Assembly (NCBI GenBank): GCA_900756925.1 | Contig: CAAELX010000034.1 | Coordinates: 33,180-97,179, forward strand | Direction: 5' to 3' | Source of the DNA: an uncultured Roseburia sp. | GTDB taxonomy: Bacteria; Bacillota; Clostridia; Lachnospirales; Lachnospiraceae | DNA length: 64,000 nt | Part shown: piece after piece, positions 17,337 through 25,470 of the stretch | How positions within the stretch are numbered: the first letter of the stretch is position 1 | Layout: every line of letters begins with the position of its first letter | Made by a program: the position numbers and the translations under genes | Notes under the pieces: generated by a model | Database searches by the model: none | Seen by the model: the letters and a program-made list of their open reading frames with translations, nothing else | What the model was told of the DNA's origin: nothing

Positions 17337-17623
17337 GCCGGGAAGCCAGCTTCCACTTGAATAATATAGGATATGCAGCCGCCTTGATAAAGGCTGTGAG
17401 CAGAAAGGCTTGTGTGAGCCCTCCGAAATTCCATTACGCCAAGAACTCCGATGTGCCCCTAAGCGGACAATTCTCTCAGCAAAGGCTTCGAGAATTGTCC
17501 AGGGTCACATCTCCGTGGCGTAGAGGATATTTCTCCGGGCTCACACAAGTCTTTCCGCCCACAGCCTATCGTCAGGGCGGCTGCATACACTACATCATCC
17601 AAGTGGAAGCTGGCTTCCCAGCG
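17337..17623. repeat. Long inverted repeat, element A (candidate structured RNA or palindromic element)
   Basis: This ~287-bp palindrome has imperfect arms of about 140 bp. The outer arm GGAAGCCAGCTTCCACTT (17341-17358) has its exact complement at 17601-17618. Inner pairs include GTGTGAGCCC with GGGCTCACAC. The apex is GGACAATTCTC (17465-17475), a 14-nt loop TCAGCAAAGGCTTC (17476-17489), and GAGAATTGTCC (17490-17500). Internal blocks (CGAAAT...ATTACGCC on the left, GGCGTAGA...ATTTCTCCGG on the right) are shared with element B at 42378-42578. Open frames on both strands here mirror each other because of the palindrome and are not credible genes. I do not recognise the family. Confidence 0.9.
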
Positions 17624-17726
17624 AGCCAAAACATAAATCAAAACGCAAGCCAATGGCGTCTGCCCATTCAATCTCCTCATGGAAAAAACGGCAGGAGCCG
17701 GATTGCATAATCGTCCAAGATAACAG

Positions 17727-17755
17727 TTGACAGTCCTTTTTAACTTTGTTATAAT
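17727..17755 (+). promoter_or_regulatory. Consensus promoter of the NlpC/P60 gene
   Basis: TTGACA (17727-17732) and TATAAT (17750-17755) with a 17-bp spacer, about 58 bp before the start codon. Confidence 0.9.
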
Positions 17756-17813
17756 AACCACGTAATAATTGTAATAAATTCGTAACAAATGAGTTTCAGG
17801 AGGCATGAAACAA

Positions 17814-19061
17814 ATGCAATATAGAATGAAAAGACTGGCAAGCTGTCTGCTGGCAGGTGTCATTTTAATTGGGGGAGCAGGAGTTGGAACATATGGAGCA
17901 CAGGCAAGTGGTGTTTCCTCTGTCATCGCAACCGGAACCACATCGAATGGTTCTCCGGCAGCAGGTTTTTCCAAGATGTTATCCCAGTGCCTGATCGACA
18001 CTGACAAAGTGGCTGAGGCACAGGCAGCTGAAGCGGCAGCACAGTCCGAAGAAGCAGCAGAGGAACAGGTAAGTGAGAATGATGTTCCGGTCGTTGCTTC
18101 TGAATATGCTGATATCGCGATTGCACAGGTGAATAATTACGTGAATGTCCGTGCGGAGGCGAACACAGACAGTGAAGTATCAGGAAAGTTATACAATAAT
18201 TCAGCAGCTACCGTATTAGAGACAACAGACGATGGCTGGTATAAGATTAACTCCGGAAGTGTAACCGGATATGTCAAGGCAGAATATGTGGTAACCGGAG
18301 ATGAGGAGCTTGCAAGACGTGTGAGCACCCGTTATGCGACGGTAACAACCACGACATTATATGTCAGAACAGAGCCTTCCACAGAGTCGAGCATTCTGAC
18401 CATGCTTGGTGAGGGTGATGATTTCGTTGTAGTTGATGATTCCATGAAGGATACCGGATGGGTCATCGTAACAACTGAGGAAGGAGATGGATATGTTTCC
18501 ACAGAGTATGTCAATCTCTGGACTGATTTCGTGAAAGCAGAGTCCAAGGCAGAAGAGGAAGCAAGACTTGCGAAAGAGGAAGCCGAGCGTCAGGCAGCAG
18601 CTGCAGCGGCAGAGGCAGCCAAGAAGAAAGCATCCAGATCTTCGAAGAGCAGCTCAGGATCCTCCACAAGCACATCGAGCTCCGCAGAATCATCTAGTTC
18701 CTACTCTGCACCGAGCGGATCAGATGGACAGGCAGTAGCGAATTATGCATGTCAGTTCATCGGTAACCCGTATGTATACGGTGGTTCCAGTCTTACCAAC
18801 GGTACGGACTGTTCTGGATTCGTTATGTCTGTTTACGCAGCGTTCGGAATCGGCCTGCCACATTCTTCCAGCGGACAGAGAGGCTGCGGATATGAAGTAA
18901 GCCTTTCCGAAGCACAGCCGGGAGATATCGTATGCTACAGTGGACATGTTGGAATCTATGTAGGCAACAATACGATCGTACATGCAAGCACACCATCCAG
19001 TGGGATCAAGTATTCCACAGCTACATATAGATCCGTGCTTTCTGTAAGACGTATTTTCTAA
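17814..19061 (+). CDS. Secreted SH3-domain NlpC/P60 cell-wall hydrolase
   Basis: The protein (about 415 residues) starts with a signal peptide (MKRLASCLLAGVILIGGAGV). Two bacterial SH3 domains follow at about residues 100-170 and 178-245, then an Ala/Glu-rich coiled segment, a Ser-rich linker, and a C-terminal NlpC/P60 domain from about residue 305. The catalytic triad is visible: Cys in TDCSGFV, His in GHVGIYV and His in IVHAS. Such enzymes cut D-Glu-diaminopimelate bonds in peptidoglycan stems. AGGAGG at 17798-17803 favours the ATG at 17814; an ATG at 17805 is only one base from the Shine-Dalgarno sequence. It is a single gene with its own promoter and terminator. Confidence 0.93.
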   Translation: MQYRMKRLASCLLAGVILIGGAGVGTYGAQASGVSSVIATGTTSNGSPAAGFSKMLSQCLIDTDKVAEAQAAEAAAQSEEAAEEQVSENDVPVVASEYADIAIAQVNNYVNVRAEANTDSEVSGKLYNNSAATVLETTDDGWYKINSGSVTGYVKAEYVVTGDEELARRVSTRYATVTTTTLYVRTEPSTESSILTMLGEGDDFVVVDDSMKDTGWVIVTTEEGDGYVSTEYVNLWTDFVKAESKAEEEARLAKEEAERQAAAAAAEAAKKKASRSSKSSSGSSTSTSSSAESSSSYSAPSGSDGQAVANYACQFIGNPYVYGGSSLTNGTDCSGFVMSVYAAFGIGLPHSSSGQRGCGYEVSLSEAQPGDIVCYSGHVGIYVGNNTIVHASTPSSGIKYSTATYRSVLSVRRIF

Positions 19062-19078
19062 AAGAAAAGAGAATTTTT

Positions 19079-19108
19079 GCCCCGCCAGGTTTGCTGGCGG
19101 GGCTTTTT
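19079..19108 (+). terminator. Terminator of the NlpC/P60 gene
   Basis: GCCCCGCCAG-GTTTG-CTGGCGGGGC followed by TTTTT. Confidence 0.95.
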
Positions 19109-19221
19109 ATGTATAAAAGAAGGACCCGAGAGCTGCTGATGCACAATCTGCTGAAACTGTCAAATAATAATCTGTGCAAAAACATCGTGAATTTTATAAC
19201 ATATGCACAATGATTCGTCTT

Positions 19222-19446
19222 TGTGGAAAAAATAGTCACAAAATGTTGAAAACTTATCCGAAAGTTATCCACTGCAAAAAGTACTGAAATATCAATAAAA
19301 ATAAGTTATGCACAGAGTTATCAACGTTATCCACAGAAAAAGGACGTGAATAACAGGTTTACATAGTAAAAAGCATCGAATGTATGTTTTGTACACATAT
19401 TATAAACTTGCACAAAATAGAAAAAAAGATAAATAATTGTGGAAAA
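19222..19446. other. Cluster of DnaA-box-like 9-mers
   Basis: Within 225 bp lie TTATCCACA (perfect, 19327-19335), TTATGCACA (19306-19314), TTATCCACT (19265-19273), TTATCAACG (19318-19326), TTATCCGAA (19254-19262) and two reverse-strand TTTTCCACA (19222-19230 and 19438-19446). The rest is A/T rich. The whole gene-free stretch 19062-19617 contains otherwise only the terminator and a promoter. No dnaA, dnaN, rpmH or gidA is near, so this is either a DnaA-titrating/regulatory site or an unusual origin-like region. Confidence 0.65.
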
Positions 19447-19541
19447 AGCGCGAATTGAAAAAAAAGAAGAAAATGATAGAAATTGTCAGAAAACAGTAGT
19501 GGAGGACAGAAAGAAACGTCCGGAGGGGAAAGGCGCAAAAC

Positions 19542-19570
19542 TTGAAATCTAAAGAGACTTTTGTTATACT
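19542..19570 (+). promoter_or_regulatory. Promoter of the GT26-like gene
   Basis: TTGAAA (19542-19547) and TATACT (19565-19570), spacer 17 bp. Confidence 0.75.
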
Positions 19571-19617
19571 ACATGCATAAATTTTCTTATGTTGAGAAAA
19601 ATAACCAGGAGCGTTAC

Positions 19618-20298
19618 ATGATAAAGAAAGTAGATATACTTGGAATACAGCTGGATAATTACACAGTCCGGGAAGCAATCATGTGTGTGGAACGGTATCT
19701 GGGCAACAATGTGCTCAATACGATTGAGAGTGTGTCCATGCAGATGCTGATCGATTCGGAGACAGACCCGGTGCTTAAAAAAGTGTTAGGAAGCTTAGAC
19801 CTTGCTGTTATCGGTGAGAAGGAGATTATTCAGGCGGCAGGGCTTGGCAATATGCAGCGGATTAAGGAGACGGAGGAGAATGATTTCTACTTCGAATTTT
19901 TCAAACGGATTGAACGGAACAAGAAGAGTGTTTTTCTGCTGGCGGACACGGAGGAAAAGTTAGAAGCAGAGAAAAAGGAGTTGTTAGAGGCTTTCCCAAA
20001 GCTCATTTTTGCCGGGGAATATGCGGTGGAAAAATGTGTGGGCGATCTTGATGCGGTTATCAATGATATGAATGCAACGCCCCCGGATGTGATCGTATCA
20101 GTGCTGCCATCCCCGATGCAGGAGCAGTTCTTAGCGGATCACAGGGAAAAGATGAATGCCAATATCTGGTACGGAATTGGAGGAACACCGCTCCATAAGA
20201 AGAAGCACAGCGTGCTTGACCATGTTAAGAGCATGATTCACCGTGGTAAGTTAAAGAATAGTATCAATCATTATGATGGAAATGAAGAGGAAGAGTAA
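19618..20298 (+). CDS. WecG/TagA/CpsF (GT26)-like protein, divergent
   Basis: The 226-residue protein follows the GT26 pattern: VDILGIQLDNYTVREAI at the start, VFLLADTEEKLEAEKKELL in the middle, PPDVIVSVLPSPMQEQFL where GT26 enzymes have pD.l.VglG.PkQE, and WYGIGGTPL where they have GVGgaFD. The usual ADG(I/V)G(I/V) block with the catalytic aspartate reads LAVIGEKEI here, so normal glycosyltransferase activity is doubtful. GT26 enzymes transfer N-acetylmannosamine-type sugars to lipid carriers in wall teichoic acid or polysaccharide synthesis. CAGGAG precedes the ATG at 19618. The stop overlaps the start of the YitT gene (TAATG). Confidence 0.75.
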   Translation: MIKKVDILGIQLDNYTVREAIMCVERYLGNNVLNTIESVSMQMLIDSETDPVLKKVLGSLDLAVIGEKEIIQAAGLGNMQRIKETEENDFYFEFFKRIERNKKSVFLLADTEEKLEAEKKELLEAFPKLIFAGEYAVEKCVGDLDAVINDMNATPPDVIVSVLPSPMQEQFLADHREKMNANIWYGIGGTPLHKKKHSVLDHVKSMIHRGKLKNSINHYDGNEEEE

Positions 20299-21176
20299 TG
20301 CAGCGGATATTAAATAAAAAGTCGGCAGTCTGGGATTATATCATGGTGATTATCGGGACAGGGCTTCTTGCAACGTCAATTAAGTGCCTGTATGATCCAA
20401 TGGGGCTGGTTACCGGTGGATTTACCGGTCTGTGTATCGTAATTAAGGAAGTGACAGAGGGGATCGTGGACGGAGGAATCCCTTTGTGGCTCAGCAACTT
20501 GATTTTAAACATCCCTCTTTTTCTGATTGCGTGGAAGGTAAAAGGAAAACGGTTCATCTGGCGGACGATCATTGGAACATTCCTGCTCTCTGCGTGGATC
20601 TATGTGATCCCGGCGGTGGATCTGACCCAGCAGGACTACTTCCTGGTAGCAGTTTTTGGCGGCTGTATCGGCGGAGCAGGAATGGGACTGATCCTGCTTG
20701 GAAGGGCGACCACCGGCGGCACGGAGATGGTGGCGGTATTGCTGCAGCATTTTTTGAGACATTATTCCGTTGTGCAGATCATGCAGGTGTTAGATGCCAT
20801 GATCGTGCTTTTTGGATTATATATGTTTGGAATTAAAGCCGGAATGTATGCGATCGTGGCAATTTTTGTGACAACGAAGGTGTCCGATGGTCTGATGGAA
20901 GGCTTTAAGTATTCGAAGTCTGCTTTTATTGTCACGGACCATTACGAGGCGGTAGCGGACCGCGTATTACAGGAGCTCGACCGTGGACTGACGGGACTGT
21001 ATGCGAAGGGCATGTATTCCGGGACGGACAAATGCATGCTGTACTGTGTCGTATCCAAGAAACAGATTGTGGAGCTGAAAGACATTGTATCGGAGATCGA
21101 TCCGGATGCATTTGTGATCGTATCGGATGTACGGGAAGTACTCGGAGAGGGATTTTTGGAATACAATAAGCAGTGA
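20298..21176 (+). CDS. YitT family membrane protein (DUF161/DUF2179)
   Basis: The 292-residue protein has five or six hydrophobic segments in its first 190 residues, including the family pattern DPMGLVTGGFTGLCIV and LLGRATTGGTEMVAVL, then a soluble C-terminal DUF2179 domain (RVLQELDRGLTGLYAKGMYSG, CVVSKKQIVELKDIV). Its function is unknown; this is a common Firmicute membrane protein. Its start codon overlaps the stop of the GT26-like gene by one base, so the two are translationally coupled. A strong terminator follows. Confidence 0.92.
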   Translation: MQRILNKKSAVWDYIMVIIGTGLLATSIKCLYDPMGLVTGGFTGLCIVIKEVTEGIVDGGIPLWLSNLILNIPLFLIAWKVKGKRFIWRTIIGTFLLSAWIYVIPAVDLTQQDYFLVAVFGGCIGGAGMGLILLGRATTGGTEMVAVLLQHFLRHYSVVQIMQVLDAMIVLFGLYMFGIKAGMYAIVAIFVTTKVSDGLMEGFKYSKSAFIVTDHYEAVADRVLQELDRGLTGLYAKGMYSGTDKCMLYCVVSKKQIVELKDIVSEIDPDAFVIVSDVREVLGEGFLEYNKQ

Positions 21177-21232
21177 GAATGCGATTGTGAAGATTGTATA
21201 CATGAAATAATGACGATTTGAGAAGGAAAGTT

Positions 21233-21275
21233 GAGGAAGTGCATAAAATAATATGCATTTCCTCTTTCTTTTTTT
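21233..21275 (+). terminator. Terminator after the YitT gene
   Basis: GAGGAAGTGCATA pairs with TATGCATTTCCTC around AAATAA, followed by TTTCTTTTTTT. Confidence 0.9.
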
Positions 21276-21413
21276 GCAATTTTGCATTAAAATAAGTCCG
21301 AGATGTTTTTTTACAGAGCAAAAAGTGTGATTTTTATTGTGAAAGTTGCTGATAGCATGGCACTTTTTGCAGAACGGGTTTTTAAAGAATCGAAGCGAGA
21401 AGGAGCGGAACGT

Positions 21414-22502
21414 ATGATTTCAAATCAGATACTTCAGAATACGATTGATGGATTGAAGGGAATAACAAGAATTGATCTATGCATTATTGATGTCGAGGGA
21501 AAGGTACTTGCTGCAACGTTTCCGGATGCGGAGAAGTATGTGGAACCGGCACAGGCATTTGTAGAATCGCCGGCGGACAGTCAGGTCGTGAATGGCTGCC
21601 AGTTTTTTAAAGTATTTGATGAACATCAGCTGGAATATATCCTGCTCGCAAACGGTGACAGCGATGATGTATATATGGTGGGTAAAATTGCCAGTTTCCA
21701 AATCCAGAATCTTCTGGTAGCATACAAGGAGAGATTCGATAAGGACAACTTTATCAAGAATCTTCTTCTGGACAACCTGCTGTTAGTTGATATCTATAAC
21801 AGGGCCAAGAAGCTGCACATCGAGACAGAAGTCCGCAGAGTGGTATTTATCGTGGAGACAAACCGCGAGAAGGACGGCAACGAGCTGGAGAAGATCCGCA
21901 GTCTTTTCGGGGGCAAGTCGAAGGATTTTGTCACAGCTGTGGATGAGAAGAATATTATCGTTGTGAAAGAAGTGGCAGACAACGAAGGTTATGAGGAGCT
22001 TGGCAAGACAGCCGAGGTGATCGTGAACTTATTCCGCCCGGATGCGGACACGGATGTTCACGTGGCATATGGAACAATTGTAAATGAGATCAAGGAAGTA
22101 TCCCGTTCCTACAAGGAAGCGAGGATGGCACTTGATGTAGGAAAGATTTTCTTTGAAGAGAGAGACGTAATCGCATACTCCACGCTTGGAATCGGACGAC
22201 TGATCTATCAGCTCCCGATCCCGTTATGTAAGATGTTTATCAAAGAGATTTTTGACGGCAAGTCACCGGATGATTTCGATGAGGAGACGCTCACGACGAT
22301 TAATAAGTTCTTCGAGAACAGCCTGAACGTATCCGAGACATCCCGTCAGCTTTATATCCACAGAAACACACTGGTATATCGTCTGGACAAGCTGCAGAAG
22401 TATACCGGATTAGACCTTCGTGTCTTTGAGGATGCAATCACATTCAAGATCGCTCTGATGGTTGTGAAGTACATGAAGTATATGGAGTCACTGGATTACT
22501 AG
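21414..22502 (+). CDS. PucR/CdaR-type transcriptional regulator
   Basis: The 362-residue protein has an N-terminal sensor region (LQNTIDGLKGITRIDLCIID, as in sugar-diacid recognition domains) and a C-terminal PucR-type helix-turn-helix with LNVSETSRQLYIHRNTLVYR near residue 310. Proteins of this group activate or repress catabolic genes in response to small metabolites. The start at 21414 is preferred for the AAGGAGCGG upstream; an in-frame ATG at 21303 would put 37 atypical residues in front. Only 16 bp separate it from ftsE, with no promoter visible between, so it may be cotranscribed with the division genes. Its ligand cannot be told. Confidence 0.88.
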   Translation: MISNQILQNTIDGLKGITRIDLCIIDVEGKVLAATFPDAEKYVEPAQAFVESPADSQVVNGCQFFKVFDEHQLEYILLANGDSDDVYMVGKIASFQIQNLLVAYKERFDKDNFIKNLLLDNLLLVDIYNRAKKLHIETEVRRVVFIVETNREKDGNELEKIRSLFGGKSKDFVTAVDEKNIIVVKEVADNEGYEELGKTAEVIVNLFRPDADTDVHVAYGTIVNEIKEVSRSYKEARMALDVGKIFFEERDVIAYSTLGIGRLIYQLPIPLCKMFIKEIFDGKSPDDFDEETLTTINKFFENSLNVSETSRQLYIHRNTLVYRLDKLQKYTGLDLRVFEDAITFKIALMVVKYMKYMESLDY

Positions 22503-22518
22503 AAAACAGGAGGCAGCA

Positions 22519-23202
22519 ATGATTAGGTTAGAACATGTCAGCAAATCATACTCCGCAGGAATCCCTGCGCTCAATGATGTAAGTCTTGACATAGAGGCAG
22601 GAGAATTCGTATTCATTGTCGGGGACAGTGGATCGGGAAAGTCGACGTTGATTAAGCTTTTGCTAAAAGAGCTCGAGCCGACAGAGGGCACGATTACGAT
22701 CAACGGAAGGAAACTGAATAAGATTAGAAGAAGACAGATTCCGAAGTTCAGGCGTAATGTCGGGGTCGTATTTCAGGATTTCAGGCTGTTGAAGGACCGG
22801 AATATTTATGACAATGTCGCATTTGCCCAGAAGGTAATCGGCGAGTCGAACCGGAATATTAAGAAGAATGTCCCGGCTATGTTATCCATGGTAGGGCTTG
22901 CGGCGAAGTATCGTTCGTATCCGAGACAGCTTTCCGGCGGGGAGCAGCAGCGTGTGGCGATCGCAAGGGCATTGATCAATGAGCCGAAGATTCTGCTTGC
23001 AGACGAGCCAACCGGTAATCTGGACAATCACAATGCATGGGAGATTATGAAACTGCTCGAGGAGATCAACAGCCGTGGAACGACCGTGGTAGTTGTGACG
23101 CATAATCTTGAGATTGTGAAAGCAATGAATAAGCGTGTAATCACAATGAAGAAAGGTGTTGTATCAGACGACAGCAAAGGTGATTATAGCGATGAGAATT
23201 AG
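22519..23202 (+). CDS. ftsE: Cell division ATP-binding protein FtsE
   Basis: The 227-residue ABC ATPase shows Walker [10 protein letters not shown] near residue 35, the signature [15 protein letters not shown], Walker [13 protein letters not shown] and a switch histidine in VVVVTHNLE. It forms FtsEX with the next gene, whose start lies inside its end (11-bp overlap). FtsEX uses ATP to activate a periplasmic or wall-side peptidoglycan hydrolase at the division site; the M23 protein encoded after ftsX is the natural partner. AGGAGGC precedes the ATG. Confidence 0.97.
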   Translation: MIRLEHVSKSYSAGIPALNDVSLDIEAGEFVFIVGDSGSGKSTLIKLLLKELEPTEGTITINGRKLNKIRRRQIPKFRRNVGVVFQDFRLLKDRNIYDNVAFAQKVIGESNRNIKKNVPAMLSMVGLAAKYRSYPRQLSGGEQQRVAIARALINEPKILLADEPTGNLDNHNAWEIMKLLEEINSRGTTVVVVTHNLEIVKAMNKRVITMKKGVVSDDSKGDYSDEN

Positions 23203-24100
23203 TACATTTTTTTATACGATAAAACAGGGAATTAAGAATATCTGGAAGAACAAGCTGTTTTCTCTGGCATCCATTGCAACGATGACAGCGTGCATTTTTC
23301 TGTTCGGTCTTTTCTATACGATCGTGACGAATTTCCAGTCCATGGTGAAGGATGCAGAGGCCGGAGTGGCAGTGACCGTGCTGTTTGATGACGGCATCAG
23401 CCAGGAACAGATTGACCAGATCGGACAGCTGATCGGGGCAAGAGAGGAAGTAGACCATTACGATTATATTTCCGCAGATGAGGCATGGGACAGCTTTAAG
23501 GAAGGGTATTTCGCGGGAAATGAATCCGTGGCGGAGAGCTTCGGAGGGGACAATCCGCTTGTCAATTCTTCCAGCTATGCGATTTATCTGAAGGATGTTT
23601 CCATGCAGCAGTCGCTGGTGGATTATTTGCAGACAATAGATGGTGTGAGATCCGTTAAGCAGTCTGAGATCGTGGCGAACACGCTGACAGATTTCAACAA
23701 GCTGATCGGGTACATATCAGCAGGAATCATTGTGATTCTGCTCGGCGTAGCAGTCTTTCTGATCAGCAATACGATCACCGTCGGTATTTCCGTCAGACGG
23801 GAGGAGATTGGAATTATGAAGCTGATCGGTGCGACAGACTTTTTTGTCCGCGGACCGTTCATTGTGGAAGGAATGATTATCGGGTTGATCGGAGCAGCAA
23901 TTCCGCTTGGCATTTTATATGTCCTGTACGGAAAAGTCATCGTGTACATTGCGGACAAGTTCCGGTTTATCAGCAATATGATGAATTTCCTTCCGGTGGA
24001 GGAAGTATTTCACACGCTGGTTCCGGTAGCATTGATACTTGGTGTGGGAATCGGCTTTTTAGGCAGCTGTATCACAATCAGAAAGCATTTGAAAGTATAA
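23192..24100 (+). CDS. ftsX: Cell division protein FtsX
   Basis: The 302-residue protein has the FtsX layout: cytoplasmic N-terminus (FFYTIKQGIKNIWKNKLFSLA), a first membrane segment, a large extracellular loop (residues about 50-170), then three membrane segments in an FtsX/MacB permease domain (GVAVFLISNTITVGISVRREEIGIMKLIGAT). The ATG at 23192 overlaps ftsE in another frame and fits the family start MR.. better than the upstream in-frame ATG at 23156. The extracellular loop is the expected docking site for the coiled-coil domain of the downstream hydrolase. Confidence 0.96.
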   Translation: MRISTFFYTIKQGIKNIWKNKLFSLASIATMTACIFLFGLFYTIVTNFQSMVKDAEAGVAVTVLFDDGISQEQIDQIGQLIGAREEVDHYDYISADEAWDSFKEGYFAGNESVAESFGGDNPLVNSSSYAIYLKDVSMQQSLVDYLQTIDGVRSVKQSEIVANTLTDFNKLIGYISAGIIVILLGVAVFLISNTITVGISVRREEIGIMKLIGATDFFVRGPFIVEGMIIGLIGAAIPLGILYVLYGKVIVYIADKFRFISNMMNFLPVEEVFHTLVPVALILGVGIGFLGSCITIRKHLKV

Positions 24101-24104
24101 GGAT

Positions 24105-25325
24105 ATGAAGAAGAAAACAAGTTTCAGACGAAGCGTGGCGATTCTGCTGGTGGCAGTACTGCTGACCGGCATGACAGTGGAGGCAAAATCAACCGGTTCC
24201 ACATCGTCATCATCCACATCGTCCCTAAAGGAGGCACAGAACGAGAAGAAGGCGCTTCAGAAGCGCCTGAAGGAAGCGCGGAACCTGATCAATGACCTGA
24301 AGGACTCCAAGGGGGATGTTGAGGAGAAGGTGCAGCAGCTGAACGCACAGCTTATCGATATTTCCTCCCGGATCACAACCTTAGAGAATCAGCTCACATC
24401 GAAGAGTGAGGAGATCGCGCAGTCTGAGGAGGAATTAGTTGCAGCGCAGGAAGCCGCAGACCAGCAGTACGAGGATATGAAGGTAAGGATCCGGTATATG
24501 TATGAGAACAGCCAGACTTCGTACCTTGAGATGCTGCTTGAGGCGGGAAGTGTCGCAGAGTTTTTGAATGCGGCAGAGTATATTTCCCAGATCGAGAAGT
24601 ATGACAGACAGAAGCTGACGGAGTATGAGCAGACCGTAGAGAATATCACGGAGATGAAGGCTCAGTTAGAGCAGGATTATGCGGATCTTGAGACGATGAA
24701 GGCGAGCGTTGAGAGCGAGAAGCAGTCTGTTGCAGCGCTGATGAAGCAGAAGGAGACGGAGCTTGCCGGAATCACATCGGAGATCTCGGATGCCCAGAGC
24801 GAGGCGAAGGCTTACGAGGCTGAGATCCAGGCGCAGGAGGAGATCATCGCAGAGATCAAGCGGATTGAGGCAGAGAAAGCGGCAGCGGCAGCAGCCGCAG
24901 GCAAAGTGACGGAGGAAAATCCGTACACAGGAGGGGTATTCACCTGGCCGTGCCCGAGCAGCACCCGGGTCACGAGTGATTATGGTCCTAGATCATCACC
25001 GACGGGAGGAGCGTCCTCCAACCACAAAGGAATTGATATCGGCGCAGCGGGAGGAGCCACGATCGTGGCGGCAGCTGCAGGCGTGGTGAAGTCCGCAAAT
25101 TACAGCAGTGCCGCAGGTAATTATGTCATGATTGACCATGGCGGCGGATTGTATACCGTATATATGCACTGTTCTTCACTGGCTGTTTCCGTGGGACAGA
25201 GTGTGACGGCGGGACAGACGATCGCCTATGTCGGAAGTACCGGTATTTCTACTGGTAATCATTTACATTTTGGTGTATCATTAAACGGAAGTTATGTCAG
25301 CCCGTGGAGTTATCTGAAAGGATAA
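24105..25325 (+). CDS. Coiled-coil M23 peptidase, EnvC/PcsB-like division hydrolase
   Basis: The 406-residue protein has a signal peptide, then a long coiled coil (residues about 35-265) and a C-terminal LytM/M23 domain. The zinc ligands are in NHKGIDIG (HxxxD) and HLHFGVS (HxH), with a further catalytic His in VYMHCSS. It cuts peptide crosslinks in the wall. Four bases separate it from ftsX, which points to activation by FtsEX. Its coiled-coil segment MYENSQTSYLEMLLE...AEFLN..EYISQIEKYDR closely resembles that of the SleB-type protein at 44358-45557. It ends in a clear terminator. Confidence 0.94.
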   Translation: MKKKTSFRRSVAILLVAVLLTGMTVEAKSTGSTSSSSTSSLKEAQNEKKALQKRLKEARNLINDLKDSKGDVEEKVQQLNAQLIDISSRITTLENQLTSKSEEIAQSEEELVAAQEAADQQYEDMKVRIRYMYENSQTSYLEMLLEAGSVAEFLNAAEYISQIEKYDRQKLTEYEQTVENITEMKAQLEQDYADLETMKASVESEKQSVAALMKQKETELAGITSEISDAQSEAKAYEAEIQAQEEIIAEIKRIEAEKAAAAAAAGKVTEENPYTGGVFTWPCPSSTRVTSDYGPRSSPTGGASSNHKGIDIGAAGGATIVAAAAGVVKSANYSSAAGNYVMIDHGGGLYTVYMHCSSLAVSVGQSVTAGQTIAYVGSTGISTGNHLHFGVSLNGSYVSPWSYLKG

Positions 25326-25378
25326 GGGCTGCTTACCGGGAAAGGAACCGTTTACAGCGTTTATAGGAACAGTAACAT

Positions 25379-25408
25379 GAATTCCCTGTCTTCAGACAGG
25401 GAATTTTT
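25379..25408 (+). terminator. Terminator after the M23 gene
   Basis: AATTCCCTGTC-TTCA-GACAGGGAATT followed by TTT. The 5' part overlaps a spurious ATG. Confidence 0.85.
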
Positions 25409-25470
25409 ACATATGCTGAAAATAAGAGAAAACGCCAGAGGACAGCAAATCATGGCAGGAAAGGAAGACT

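Noticed and set aside
17306..18007. Open frames on both strands in the ridA-NlpC spacer with repeated REASFHL/WEASFHL-type peptides
   Set aside because: They read the two arms of one palindrome, so the likeness between strands is a consequence of the inverted repeat; no start signals or family motifs support them.
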